The notes beneath the pieces were generated by a model that worked only from the letters and a program-made list of their open reading frames with translations, made no database searches and was not told the origin of the DNA. A stretch of 64,000 nucleotides of DNA from Aquatica leii (lineage: Eukaryota > Arthropoda > Insecta > Coleoptera > Lampyridae), in assembly GCA_035610365.1 (NCBI GenBank), contig CM069436.1, forward strand, positions 9,910,937 through 9,974,936, read 5' to 3'. How positions within the stretch are numbered: position 1 is the stretch's first letter; the number at the start of each line of letters is the position of its first letter. Below, piece after piece: positions 1 through 13,010 of this stretch. Both the position numbers and the translations under genes were made by a program.

Positions 1-24
1 TCGAGCCAGATTCCATCTACTATT

Positions 25-1228
25 GTGATGAAACTCGTCCACAAACCTGTCAAAATAATTTCCCAAAAAGGACAAAAACAGGTATCTAAAGTCACATCCG
101 GTGAACGGGGTACAACAGTCACAGTCCTGTGTACCATAAATGCAACCGGAAACTCAATTCCTCAGTTGTTTGTATTTCCACGTGTTCGTGAAAAACATTA
201 CATGACAAATGGAGCACCGCCAGGCTCCAAAGCTGTGACAAACCCAAGTGGATGGATGACAGCAGAAAAATTTGAAATATATATGTTGCACTTCATAAAA
301 TTTGTAAAATGTATCCTGACAAGAAAGTTCTACTGATACTAGATAATCATTGTAGCCATATATCGTCCAAAGGACTAGATATCTGCAAGAAAAATGGTAT
401 CGTTTTATTAGCGATACCCCCGCATACAAGTCATAAATTACAACCTTTGGATGTGGCTGTCTACGGCTGGTCAGACTATCGCTTTAAAAGATATCGCAAA
501 GTTTGTTGGCAATGCATATCGACGGGCTTTTACTCCAACTAACATAATAAAGGGATTTTTAAAAACGGGTATTTACCCCTTCAATTCGCACCTTTTTCCA
601 GATCATAACTTTCTTACTGCAAAGGTTACAGATAGACGTGATCCATTACACCGAGAAGAAACACCAGAGGCAACAACATCTGCTTTTAGCAATGGACACC
701 ATACACCAGAACCAATTCCTGAGATCCCCGAAGAAATAAGAGTACCTGGACCTTTCCGCCCTTATAAAACCCCTGAAGAAATAAGAGCACTTCCTCAGGC
801 TCCACCAAGAAAACGACAAAAAACAGGAAGAAACCTGCAAAGACAAAAATCCTAAGAGATACTCCTAATATGGCAGAAATAAAAAGTTAACATCAAAAAA
901 GAAAAGAACAGAAGAATACTGCTGCCAAGAAAAACCTTACTACAGACGAAATATCAATTGAGACTATCAACATGAAAGACACTACGTGAGAAAGATTTTA
1001 GAGAAAGTGGAAGGTGGAGAATATTCGACAAATTTTATGCGACGGAAGAAGCCTGGCTACCATTTTGTTTTCCCTGACGTGGAGGATCAATCTATGGTAT
1101 ATGAAGACGACATTAGGAAGTTACCGCCACCAAGTTTTGTCGGTGGAACTGCTAGATCCAAAATAAGACTGGTGTTTCCTATTAATTTTGATAAACATAA
1201 TAATGTTAATATATTTTTACGTTCCTAA
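25..1228 (+). pseudogene. pogo/Tigger-type (jerky-like) DDE transposase, 5' end outside window, frameshifted
   Basis: This is a remnant of a cut-and-paste transposase of the pogo/Tigger group. The reading frame enters at the left edge and breaks into pieces at 25-336, 309-542, 451-855 and 986-1228. The first piece has the catalytic-core approach typical of insect Tigger proteins (FPRVR then MTNGAPPGS). The second has LILDNHCSH, which carries the second catalytic Asp, and HTSHKLQPLDVAVYG, which carries the third Asp. The third piece has the post-core KTGIYPFN motif and a basic Pro-rich tail, and the last ends in RKKPGYHFVFPDVED, a usual C-terminus in this group. Frameshifts near 310-340 and 455-470 and a stop at 853 show that it is not functional. 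The DNA-binding N-terminus would lie upstream of the window. The family call is secure; the exact subfamily is not. Confidence 0.88.
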
Positions 1229-3444
1229 TGCTAAAATATCCCAATAAATACTTAGAAATGTTTTAAAAGCCTAAATCATGTGCTTTTCTCACCACGTATC
1301 AAGGCTCCCACACATTGTATCAAAACTCTCTTACTATGGGAGGATGATACAAGATGCAAGTTTATGAAAAAAATAAAATATCTCTCATTATACCCTGAAT
1401 CAATAGATTTCAACCAGCTAAAATTCATTGCAACTTAATAGGTTACTTAAGGCACCATCTAGGGAATTTATAGAATTTATACTTACTTGTATTTTTCAAT
1501 TCATGTGTTAAGTCTATCAAACCTCCCCAGTCTCCCCTATTTATTGAATTCAGTTTTTTATAAATGAGTATGAGTTCATTCACAAGTGAGTTAGGAATCA
1601 TATTCTTAACATTTGCAGTTATTTTCATACTAATTCATATACGGTGCACGCCCCTTATTGGAATCACAAATAATGTTATCAGTCGAGTAATGTTATCAAT
1701 TTATTAAAGAACAGGTCAGACGTATGCTACTACATAGAAAAAACACCGTTTATAGTAATCATAATCTGTAAATACGTTATCTTAGAGAATTAACCTAGAA
1801 AGAATGTGCGTTCTTAGAATAACTTCGTTTAACTACGTCTTATGTGATAACTAAAGAGCGAATAGTAAGGCAAGAAAAAATACCAAAAAAAGGTGGCATA
1901 AAACCTGCCAAAAAGGCAATAAAAAAGGCACAAATATCTATTAAAATTTACAGTTTTTTTTGTTTTACAATGTTTATTAAGTGCTATTATTTTCCCAAGC
2001 ACAAATCAAATATTTTTCAATATTTTGACCAAGAAGCTGTTCCCTTTTATCATTTAAAATATTTTATAATGGTTGTTTCATAGTTTTTTTAATATTTGTT
2101 AAATGTAAACCACTACCCAAGTGTTGTTTTACATGGTACTTTTTAGTAGCACCGATCTAAAATAATACATATACTAGTAATTAAACGCATTTAAATTAAG
2201 ATAATACAAACTTACTGATTTTGAACAAACTTGACAAAAAACGTTTTCCCCGCCGGTTGTTAAATTATTTGTCCAATTTACTCCACTTGTAATAATTTTC
2301 AAATTTTGATTGTTTATTAGGTGGCATTTTTTAAAACTTACTCACAGCACAACAGCGATAGACTATCACAGTGTGACAATATCACAGGTATTTATAACAA
2401 ACAAAGAATATTTTACACATGTATTTCAGTCATTAAAGGAATCCCACCGGACAGAATTAAAATTATCTATATTTCTTGGCTTTATTTAGGTACTGAATAG
2501 ACCTATAAAATATGATTAATTCCGAAATCCTTCCGGTTTTGTAAATAGTGTTCTGTTAAGCTTGTCATTGTACATAATCCTAGTATAAATTCTTACAATA
2601 GTTCTTCTCTATAAGCGGCTTTTGTATTTAATTTTTTCTAGAAACCATTGTTTAACAAAACATGAAAATCCCTGTTGTTATTTATAGATTCGTGGTAACA
2701 CCTTTTGAGCAAAAAATGTTATTTATATTATTGTGCGTAATTTAAGTAAAATGCGTTTTGGTCATCTACCTATTAAAACACTGCTTATACAAACGTTTCA
2801 AAATTTATTTGTAAAATGCAATATAAAATAATACTCTTTAAAAAGGCAAAAAAGACAAAAAGTTACACAAAAAGGCAAACTAAGCAGGCTCCAGACATTT
2901 GCCTGACTGTCCGCTCTTTAGTGATAACATTATTTTGTATTTATTTTTAGTGTCAGCAAATATGTGTAGTTCTTAGAACAGTGAATTAAACATAACTTTG
3001 TTTCTGATTTCTTTTTATCAATGGTGTCAACGAACTATTTAATGCTACATATCCGTAATTTTCGATTTATTTGACTCGTGATTTTTTAAACGTTTTATGA
3101 AATCTTGAGATCTTCTAAATTACCAACGTGTTAATCAGATACACGCTGTATGTGTTTACCGATTTCTAAGCAATAAAAATTTGTTTTTTTCTGGATTTTG
3201 GATATCGTTATCATTCGGTTATTGTTAGCAAAAGCCCAAAGCCCCAACTTGATTCTATCATTGTTAGCTGACGCCGTTGTTAATTGATGACGTTGTTAAT
3301 TACTTTTGTTTTGGATATCGTCACTAAGTACAAGGAAGAAAGCTACATTTTCTCAAGAAAAAATCCACTTGAACGTTAACCGGCGTATTCTAGAGGGTTA
3401 ATGTTGTTATGTTTGCTGATTTTTAAATTTTAATTATTATGTTG
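1229..3444. other. AT-rich noncoding stretch
   Basis: I see no gene here. The short open frames (for example near 1443-1628 and 1844-2083) are low-complexity and match nothing I recognise. On the minus strand this lies downstream of the milton exon at 4763-4867, so it is probably the following milton intron. Confidence 0.5.
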
Positions 3445-3638
3445 CCTGATTGCATAAAGCAGAATCAATTATATTGTTAACTAACGACGTTGTCAGATAT
3501 TTAACGTGTTGTATAAAGTCGTAGCTATTGATTTGACAATGTCAATTGATTTCGTACTTGATGGCCAATGACGACACATAAAGACATAACCACGTAGTTA
3601 ACTACACCGTCAAAGTCAACAATGCTTTATGCAACCGG
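3445..3638. mobile_element. MITE copy 1 (about 195 bp)
   Basis: Short noncoding element. Its left end (gattgcataaagcag, 3448-3462) and right end (tgctttatgcaaccgg, 3623-3638) are inverted repeats of each other. Inside are repeated small palindromes such as gtagttaactac. A second copy lies 95 bp away in the opposite orientation. No coding capacity. Confidence 0.65.
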
Positions 3639-3733
3639 ACCTTAGTGATCAAAACCTAGAAAATAGTCAGTAAAATCATCTGTTACAAACTACATTTTAC
3701 TTTTTGATCAATCGTCAGCTTTTAAATACCTTG

Positions 3734-3932
3734 GCCCGGTTACGTAAAACTTTGGACATTCTTTGACTATGTAGTTAACTACGTGATCATGTTTTTAAGT
3801 GTCGCCGTTGATTGTCAAGTACAAAATCAATTGTTTTTCTGACGACATTGTCAAATCAATAGATACGATTTTAAATAATTGACAACGCCGTCAGTTAACA
3901 ACGTTGTAATAACTTTGCTTTAAGCAACCGAG
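3734..3932. mobile_element. MITE copy 2, inverted relative to copy 1
   Basis: The plus strand here matches the minus strand of 3445-3638 over almost its whole length. Shared blocks include tagttaactacgtg, caattg and gacattgtcaaatcaatag. Ends are cccggttacgtaaaac (3734-3750) and gctttaagcaaccgag (3917-3932). The two copies together can form a hairpin of about 500 nt. Confidence 0.65.
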
Positions 3933-4762
3933 CACTTGTGTAATATACTAATAGTCTTAAAATGATAATTTATAATTGCCATTAATGCCAATAAATAACA
4001 TTTGTTTAACACGAACTCGACATTTTGTAGAAAAAGTTACGTAAGACAGGAAAACGTTTAAAATTACTTCGTGATTGAGAACAACGAAACGTGCTTAGAA
4101 CAATTGTTCTTTTCCACTTCAGTCTCGAGTTTTTTTAACAAATTAATTAACAATTAAACGAGCAAAATGCATTTTAATGTAAATTGGATTTAGGAATCTT
4201 GGGATGAAGAAGAAACGTTATTTACGTAATTACTTTCATAGCAATGCACATCAATTACAACAATTTAGATACGTGCAAGTTAAAGATTTTAATTTAACGA
4301 GCCATGGTAAATGTAATTACCTTACCTTATTAACATAAATAGAAAAATTTAAATCAAACATATTTAACCAATTAATGCTGTTTATAGTTGGTAATTGCGA
4401 AATTAATTTACTATTAAAACACAATAAGTAATTCCCATGTTCCACATACACACCGAAATTAACCTGTCAACGACTCCACTCTCATTAAATGAAAACAAAA
4501 CAGGTCTAAAACATGTTTTCCTTAACGATAGCTTATCTACGTGACAATTTCTGAAGTATTCTGTTTATAAAAATTCATGAAACCATGAGCAAAATCAGTT
4601 CTGCAACAATTCTAACTAAAAAAACCTTTTTCAACAGACTAACCTAAAAATGCAGTCTATTTTAAAACTATGTTTACACCAAGCTAATCCATCCTAAATA
4701 TAACTGGCATTCTTAACACGATTATTAAAAATAGTATAAAAAAATAAAATAAAAAAAATTAC

Positions 4763-4867
4763 CACCAAATTTAGTGAGAGTATCTGCTCTAAGACGATAC
4801 TTAGGTATTTGTTCCTCCAGTAGACTAATAATTTCTACTTCAGGGATTGTTTCTCCACTGCACACCT
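4763..4867 (-). CDS. milt: milton/TRAK conserved coding exon (start of HAP1_N region)
   Basis: Read on the minus strand, a pyrimidine-rich acceptor (tctgttcttccag) is followed by 105 bp of open frame and a donor (g|gtaatt). The exon is phase 1 at both ends and encodes 34 full codons, with the core IPEVEIISLLEEQIPKYRLR. This segment is almost diagnostic of milton/TRAK1/TRAK2, the adaptor that links kinesin-1 to the mitochondrial Rho GTPase Miro. It lies at the start of the HAP1_N coiled-coil region that binds kinesin. The family assignment is from my knowledge of the proteins; the splice borders are visible here. The exons that should follow (the long coiled coil) were not found between 1 and 4762, so they are probably outside the window. 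A candidate upstream exon with matching phase is at 43880-43979. Confidence 0.87.
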
Positions 4868-7800
4868 CTGGAAGAACAGAAAAAACAATTTATTTTTATT
4901 AAAGAAATCATAGTCAAGTTTTGTTAGCTTTGTTATCAACATTAACACAATGTTAATTTTTTTTACATATGCTTAAACACAATTATAATTAGCACAATTG
5001 TGTTAATTAAGTAACATTTAAATTAGTGGCAAAATGTTTAAAAAATAATAAAGCAAATACTGTAGATGTGTGGTTTTTAACATTTACTAAATTTATTAGT
5101 AATTTCAATTAATAATTATTATAATTGAACAGAAGTACACAATTTTCTCGCTACGCAAAAAAACTTTTTAATAACGCCTTTGGCTCTATTCACCACACAT
5201 CCATTTTAAGAACTATGTTAAGCTAACTTTTAAAAAAATTAAATTAAAAAAAAGTGTAAATCTGTTTTTGTATTTTGTGGATAAGATCGGTTTCTAATTT
5301 CTCTGCAAATTACTAAATTTTTCAATTGATAACTTCCGGAAGTACTAAAAGTAACTAATTTTAGTGAAAACAATAATGAATATCCATGAAAGTACACTCA
5401 AACAAAGAAAAAACTGAACACTATCATGTTCTCAGTACAAACTATTACAACGGTTCAAGTAAATTTTACTTAGTATTGTTCCAAACTGTGACAGATTCTT
5501 TTCAGCAAACACAAAAGAAGTACAAAAACAAGAAAAAAATTTAAAAACCGTAGCAGATATGTGACATCGTCCCAATTTTCTTTATATCATTTTAAACCTA
5601 TAAAAATATGCCATTAATAAGTTTTGAGTACCTGAAGACATCTTCATCTTGAAGGCACAATATAAATTACAATCAGTAATTTAGTTATTTACACCTTTAC
5701 CAACTAGTCCCTTTTTTTAATTTTCATAGATCATTTTTGACACAACACATTAACACTACAATTTAATAAGATTCCATTACTAAGAATTTTACGTAATGTT
5801 CACCGGTAAATAACAAAATAGTAAACAGGTAAAAACAAATGAAGGTAATTATATCCATCATGCGCAAACGTGATAGTCTTTAAACAACAGAACAAACAAT
5901 ATAATATTATCGGCAGTAAACTCGTTATTTTCACATATACGTAAAAACAATTTCTAAAAATAACTGATAAAATTGGCGTTATCTAAGGCACTGTTTACAG
6001 TTCGCGCAATTATTGTTGATGTTGTAAGTACATCGAAGTACTAATTATTAGGACAAATAAACGCGCTAATAAATAGAAATCGATAGGATTAAACAAAAGT
6101 ATACAATATCAGAAACTTCTAGCCTTGGCCTATTATTTACTATATTTGATAAGCTAATAACTCGAGTCCAGCAAGATAAATTTCTTTCGGATTAAAATAA
6201 TTTATTTTTTAACTGTTGTGTCCGGTGCCCATAAAAATTTTAGAATTATTGATGTTTTCCTGAAGACGACTAAATAAAAAATCGTTTATAGTAACAGTCA
6301 CTTCGGTTTATGTTATCATATTACCAAAAAATACGCTAAATAATTTTCATTTTATTGTCATATAGTATACAAGTATTGTAAAAAACTACAGCGCACAGAT
6401 GTAAAAACTGGGTCACGCCCCGAGGCAGGAGAATTAATTAATTAAAAACAAAAGTGTCGACAAGTTTTGTTAAACTGCACAAAATTACATCTACAAATTA
6501 CATTGTGAACAGAAATATTGAACCACCCAATTTTTTTTATGCATTATGTTTAGTTGTGTAGTAGTGGTAGTAATTTTTTTGGATGTTATCCGCCGGTTAT
6601 TATTATCTATAAATCCCGGATGTGATCAAGCTATTAATTTACCTAAAAACAACTGAATTTACTTCAAGTACAATAAGGTGCAAAATAACTACACATTTCA
6701 AGTGTTAAATAGACAATAAACGGTTTTAGTACTAAACACAATCGTAAAATAATAAATTTAAAGTAAATTATGCAGCAAAATCAATAAAAACTTCAAACGC
6801 GCAGTTTACTACAAAACCAAGGTTGATTCGAAGTATCAAAATCAAAAAACCACAACCCAAGCTTGAAATCACTCAATTTGTAAGCTTATTTTTTTAAGGC
6901 GTCTCTTCACAATGGACCACATTGACAAACACAGGTCTATGTTGATCTTTTTTGTGCACGATTCAAGTTTTTTTGGCTTGTAGAATTTAGAAATACCAAT
7001 AACGGATTTGAAAAACTAATTTATCATTGCTAAGCTGTAAATATTGCGCAGTTTGAACATTAATAGTATATTTCGAGCAAAAATTTTTAAAAAAATACGC
7101 GCATTTGTTTAAAAAAATATTCACTGTATATCATATTCCATACTTTCCATACACTCTGTATTCTGTCTGTTAATAATCATGTTTATATAAAATAAAATAT
7201 GAAACTTCACCCAAGTTACACTGATAAGATATTCGATGTCCATGAATAAGCGTAATTGGTTTTTATGTAATTCATGTTTAAATTGCAATTATGTATTGGC
7301 GATAATTTTGATAAAAAATATAAAGAAGACCACTTAGAAACCCATTGTCTGAAATTTTTGTATCGTCATTGAAACAATAAAAACAAGAATTCAGCAAATA
7401 CGCAACGATAAAATTCAATTGCAAAATATACGAGGGTGATGCAAAATGTTTGAGACCAAAGAATAAAAAATATCTTGATTAAAATATATAGAAGACCATA
7501 TTTTCAATGATCTAAAAAAATAACTGATCTACCCAATATTTTTTTTCTTTTGACGGTCAAAATATCCAAATTGGCAAGCGCAACATATTTAAATCACACT
7601 AATTCATAAAAATTATTTATTGTAGTATAAGTAATTTTATTACTAATTATAAAAAGAAAAAGTCGGTTAAATAGATACAGAACGAAAAATTTTCCAATAA
7701 ATAATTCCTACAAAAAACTATATAAACAAATCAAGAAGCCGTTTTTAAATTATAAAAACAAATGCTACGTAAAATTCAAGATGTTAAATACCATATTTTC

Positions 7801-8328
7801 TAACGGGCATCATCATAAAATTTTAGAAATTTAAAATAAGCGTCTTTGCAGAAATTTGATATACCATATCTTCAGTTTATTACTGCATTTTGTATAATTT
7901 TAAACCAAAAGCTAAATTTAATTTATTATATTGACGTTCCCATAGAAAATTACATAGCTTCTAAACACTACTAATTTAAAATTCAAAAAATCTGATTAAT
8001 TTTAAAAACCGCTTTTGAAATACGTGTTTCCGTTATATTTAATAACCAAAAAAATAAAAAGTCAATAAGTTGGGTTCTAAAAACGAAACGCCCACTCCTT
8101 AACGAAAAGCAATATACCGAGTGTCTCAGACACGTTTGTAAATAAATACTTTAATGATGAGGTTACATTATACCTGCGATGGCATTTGTCAAAATTGCAG
8201 TCATTTTTTTTTGGTTGGTCCAATAAGAAAAGTTAAGAGAAAAACGATCTGATAATGAAATCTAACGTAGATAGCTATGAAAATTATTGATTTTTTGCAT
8301 CCTATAAACGTCTGGTGTACTTGTTTTG
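4868..8328. other. AT-rich noncoding stretch
   Basis: No gene is visible. A sequence at 5391-5421 (agtacactcaaacaaagaaa then aaactgaacac) resembles the terminal repeats of the element at 36895-38174 and may be a scrap of that family. Otherwise I see only low-complexity AT-rich DNA. Confidence 0.45.
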
Positions 8329-8385
8329 TATTGAAACGTTCGAGAAATTATTCTCAAGAGTTTTCTCGAAGTTGTTATCCACTTT
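8329..8385 (+). repeat. fragment of gypsy LTR (U3 start)
   Basis: The sequence attgaaacgttcgag, followed by ttctcgaagttgttatccac, matches the beginning of the LTR at 13857 and, on the minus strand, the solo LTR ending at 39305. Only the first 60 bp or so are recognisable. Confidence 0.55.
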
Positions 8386-8555
8386 ACACGATACAAAAAG
8401 GTTTGATATAGTTGCCTATTTTAAATGTTTCTTTTCAAGTCCTTGAAAATAGGCATGTATTTTATTCAAACGCTCTTGGGAGCCTAGAAGGCTTTATTTG
8501 AAAAAAACCTTTTGGCAAATTAAACACATAGGTAATAGTTGGTTTGTTGGAGATT

Positions 8556-10740
8556 TACTAAGATAAGAATGTCTTCCGGGTTTGAACCGTGTCATTGTTG
8601 TTGTAACCGAAGTTGCCAACGTTTCGCCCAAACAAGCAACCGAAATCGAACTAAGAACTTCTCAAAAGTTAGGTTATCCACTTGTGAAACAAGCCATAAT
8701 CTAAATTCTGAAAAGGTAAGAAAGAAAACAATAACTTGAAAAAGCAAACGAAAATCTAACGAAGAACCACTATCGAGTTAGGTAATCAACTTGTGAACCA
8801 AGCCAGATTATAAACTCCGTAGAAGTGACTTAAGAAGAAATAGTCTCCGTGTATAAAAGAAAAGCATCGTCACGGATGGTTGAACTCGACTCTGATTGCG
8901 TTACGGTTGATAAGGGGCGTGTTTTCGATAAATTACTAATGACCGGGAACCAAAAAGCTCGAAACCATGATCCCATGATTGAAGTTATTGGGGTGTTTGA
9001 TGATTTTATGCATTCTCCGAATTTCCTGTTGAAAAAGAATGGAGATTTGGCAATCAACGAAACATTATCAAAGTCTATCTTGTGACCTGTAGTAAAATGA
9101 TGTTCAGCAACCGCAGATCATGTTCTGAAATGCGAGTAATGACGGAACGACCAGTTTCACCAATGTAGACTAAACCACATGAACAAGAAATTTGGTATAC
9201 ACCTTGAGATGAAAGTGTAGGAAATTTGTCTTTTGGAGAAGGAAGAATCTGAGAGATTTTGCCTGTCGAGTTGAATATGGGTTTAATACCATTCTTACGA
9301 AGGAGCTTCCCTATTTGATCTGTAACCTTGCGAATGTAGGGTAAAAAGACCAATTTCGGGTTGGATTCGGGAGTAGAAATGTCCTTAGGTAATCGAGTAC
9401 GTGGATGCAGACGACGATTAATAACTCTATGAATATCTCGCTTTACATAACCATTGTTCACTAAGGTTCTAGTAAGATGACGGAGTTCCGAGTCTAGATT
9501 CTCAGGTTGGCAAATAGAAAAGGCACGATGAACCAAAGATTCAATAACAGAACGTTTCTGTGCAGGATGATGATGAGACGAAGCATGAAGGTATCTGTCC
9601 GTATGGGTGGGTTTGCGATAAACAGAATGGCCCAGAAGTCCGTCGGGCTTACGAGTCACAAGAACGTCAAGAAATGGAAGAGAACCATTACTTTCGATTT
9701 CCATAGTAAATTTGATATCTAAGTGTTGATTGTTAAGATGATCAAGAAACTTACGACAATTCAAGATGACTATGAGACCAAACAATAAACGTGTCGTCAA
9801 CATACCTAAACCGCACTTTAGGTTTTAATATTGATGATTCCAAAGCAACCGTTTCAAAGGATTCCATAAAAATGTTAGCTACAACAGGTGATAGAGAACC
9901 CATAGCAGCACCAGAAACCTGTTCGTAAAACTTATTATCAAATTGGAAGTAAGTAGAGGATAGACACTTATCAATAAGAGGAACCAAACTCAAGTCCTTG
10001 CCATGTTGAGACAGAATCTGTTTGATGATAATAAGCGAATCCTTAATAGAAACTTTAGTAAAAAGTGAAGTAAAATCAAAGCTCACGAGAAGATCTTGGA
10101 GTTCAAGTTTTATAATTTCTAGACATTGAATAAAATGCTGAGAGTTTAGGATGTGAGAAGAGGTTTTACCTGTAAACTCGCAAAGAATGTTGGACAAGAA
10201 CTTGGCTAGCTTGTAGGTAGGAGATTGGATGGTACTAACGATAGGTCGAAAAGGAATACCTTGTTTGTGAATTTTGGGAAGTCCGTATAGACGAGGTGGT
10301 TTAGAATCTGATGGGGTAAGTCGACGTTTAGTTTCAGGAGGTAGATTGGAAAATTTGATGATTTGGCTGACCTCACGTTCAATCCTCAAAGTGGGGTTGT
10401 GAGTTAGAAGAGCGTAAGTTTCCTCAGACAAAATAGAATTGATTTTCGTAACATAATGAATTTGGTTCAAAACTACAGTAGCGTTGCCTTTGTCGGCTGG
10501 AAGAACAATAATATCAGGGTTCTTACAGACTTTTTAGAGCTGACTTCCGACTTAGAAATGTTGGATTTAGGAATTTTAGATGATTCAAGGATTTTGCCAG
10601 TGTTAATACAAATGGGATCTGAGATGTGGCGAGTAAGATGTCTTATACAAGACTCAACAGCACATGAAATATCTTCTTTCTAAGTCGAAGAAATTCTTAT
10701 CTTAGTATAAATGTCGGACGTGGAAGCCTTCGCTATTACA
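8556..10740 (-). mobile_element. Penelope-like retroelement, nearly full span, with 12-bp target duplication
   Basis: The element encodes, on the minus strand, a reverse transcriptase followed by a GIY-YIG endonuclease, the order typical of Penelope-like elements. It is flanked by direct repeats ttgttggagatt at 8544-8555 and 10741-10752, a likely target-site duplication. Just inside both ends lies the same block in inverted orientation: actaagataagaatgtc at 8557-8573 and its complement near 10691-10715. The tail at 8580-8730 (minus strand) has no obvious gene. Confidence 0.82.
8845..10683 (-). pseudogene. Penelope-like polyprotein: reverse transcriptase + GIY-YIG endonuclease, frameshifted
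   Basis: Three frames join into one Penelope-type product. From 10683 to about 10470 the N-terminal part carries DIIVLPADKGNATVV. From 10470 to 9751 come the fingers (PRLYGLPKIHK), motif A (VSFDFTSLFTKV) and the active-site motif RYVDDTFIVW. From 9803 to 9075 come the thumb (LPFLDVLVTRK, YRKPTHTDRYLHASSHHH) and the endonuclease signature YQISCSCGLVYIGETGRS. The frame then shifts, and 9110 down to about 8845 finishes the endonuclease (AEHHFTTGHKIDFDN ... SWFRAFWFPVIS). Frameshifts lie near 10500, 9755 and 9105, and several residues between the GIY-YIG core and AEHH appear lost. Catalytic residues of the RT are kept, so decay may be fairly recent. Confidence 0.88.
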
Positions 10741-10752
10741 TTGTTGGAGATT

Positions 10753-12580
10753 ACGTAAATCCATATTTTAAATACTCAATATATTACTGCCGATATTTCT
10801 TTTTAGTTTCAGACATTTTGGAATTCACAATTTGTTACGATTTCAATACATTAACTTTTCAACCGATTTATAGAAAGTTATAAAACTAATGGCTATAATG
10901 ACTTCTTTACTTTATCAGTCATGCACGAGTATGGATCACTGATGAAACACACAAAAACAATAAGACATTAGAAGAGCTATCCCTGCCTTTTAAAGATTTG
11001 ATTTCGAGCACGCAACAACTTGTACGCGTTTGTTTGTTTGCAGTGCCCCGGTGCACTTGTTATGGAAACAGGTTGTTACAAGTTTCCCCGTATTTTTGTC
11101 GAAACCATGTAATAAAAGAAAAAAGAAAACATAGTGGGGCAGATCGAGTGGGCAAGGTTCCAAAAAATAATGGGAAAAAAACCTGGAAGTAATAAAAAAC
11201 AAAGATGAAGTTAAACAAAATCTAACAAAACTAGAAATGACAGAGTGGAAAAAGAAAGCCGAAAATAGAGAAGAATGAGAAGATATGGTATAGAAAGAAA
11301 AGTATGAAAGAAACCAACAAATGACTCGTCCATTTCCGTTCATTCAACTATTCAATTCTAGCTACTTATGAGTAAGTATCGCTAAGTTAAATGCTTCGCT
11401 AATATCACACGACGATACACATGTAAAACCTTTCCGCCCTATACTTCGATCAAAACATTAAAAAATTTGTCAAAATAGTTCCAAAAACACTATACGTTAT
11501 TGGAATTTAATAACATGGGCCAAAGTTGTACTATCGATAAACTCAAATAGTTAAAAAACATTTCCCAAGAGTTTTACCGGTAGTCCAAAAACTACAAAAA
11601 CAAGTTTGAAATAAATTATAATTCATTACGCAATGTTTATGTCATACGTCGATCGAAAACTAACAACTTTTTCCTACAATGTTAAACGTAATTTACTCGT
11701 AAAGTCGTTAAACTAGACGCGAAAATGATTTACTTTTTTTATGACCACGTGGAAATCGAAATTACCTTGATATAGTCATGCGTGAAATTCCATTTCTGTT
11801 GATAAATCGCGTTACTAAACACCGACGATAAAATAATCACAAGCACAATCAAACGAACTGCACCAAATAGTGAAACGTGCGCGAATGAATTTTTCCCGGT
11901 GTATTATGCAGCTTCAGGAGAATGTCGAAGAAACTTAAAAAAGCATGAGAATAACGGAGTTAAATTCTACTTCCATCTGAGAAGGTGTTGGTTATTGTCA
12001 GCGAGCACACGACCGAGTTCCCGTCAAAAACTCGATTTAAAAATATTATTCCATGGGGGTCACATGGCTATTGCGTAAAATGAGAATTACAACTGGTTTC
12101 TATCTTTATTTGAATTACATAAAAACTAATAAAACTAAATAGCGGTTGTCCTCAATGTCACCATTAAATAATTTAATGCGTTTGCTATTATTCAATGCGC
12201 ACGATTGCTTCAATGTAGTTTTAATTTTTTTTAAAGATTGACCTCAAAGTACGTAGGTATTACAATAACAAAGAGCTTAAAGGTATCATCAATTTAACGA
12301 ACTTTTTAGAAAGTACCTACATCAGATTACTTGTCGATTTAAAGTAAAAGCGCAGTAATTCCTGGGAACGAATAATATTTCTCCACGGTTAATTTCGCCT
12401 GGTTAAATTTTATGTTTTATAAAATAACATACATAAAGAAATTTTCCTTCTATAGCAGCGTGAGAGAAAAACCTTGAAATTCCATTAAAACATTTCTACC
12501 AGAAAACTGCTTTAATAAAATTTACAACACGCGTTAACTATAGATTCGAATTCGGAAAATACGCAACTTTGAAGCTCAGT
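10753..12580. other. noncoding stretch without recognisable gene
   Basis: Overlapping open frames on both strands at 10990-11343 are compositionally odd (Phe/Ser-rich one way, Lys-rich the other) and match nothing I know. I do not call a gene. Confidence 0.4.
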
Positions 12581-12582
12581 CA

Positions 12583-13010
12583 AGTTGGCCCCCCATCCCG
12601 CCTAAATAAAACAAAATAAGTTCAGGAAAGAAATTATTCAGCACAACACAAGCACAATTAAACTAACAAAAGAAATTGTAAAAAAAAATTAAATTAAAAT
12701 TGGGTGTTTAGACGATCAAGTTAGACCCCCGTTTTTGTTCAGATTTTTTGTTAAAAAGTAGTAGAGAACAAAGTTGTACAAAACGATTAAATAAGCAAGA
12801 AATATTGTAAATGCTTGAAAAAACAGTGAGTTGGTAGACATATAAGCTCCCAGCTTTGTTTTAATTTTATTACGAATTTAAAATTGAACACAGTTAAAAA
12901 TAATAACGAAAAAATCTAACACAATTAATTCAGCAAATAAAAATATAAAAAAGTGAAAAAGCAAGGGGCTAGCGGTCAAGTTGTCCCCCGACTTTGTTTT
13001 GAAATTTTTA
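12583..13010. repeat. four diverged copies of a C-run motif spaced about 120-135 bp
   Basis: The motif caagtt(g/a)..cccccg, followed by a T-rich tract and then acacaatta-like runs, recurs at about 12583, 12718, 12840 (weak) and 12976. The wording resembles the terminal repeat of the foldback element at 20283-23899 (aagctggacccccctttctc then ttattgcgcacaaaa). It may be an old relative. Similarity judged by eye. Confidence 0.4.

Noticed and set aside
8580-8730. gcgaaacgttgg (minus strand) as a possible hammerhead ribozyme of the Penelope element
   Set aside because: I found no CTGATGA core partner at a suitable distance, so the motif is incomplete.
10990-11343. Overlapping open frames on both strands
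   Set aside because: Composition bias only; no motif, start context or splice evidence.
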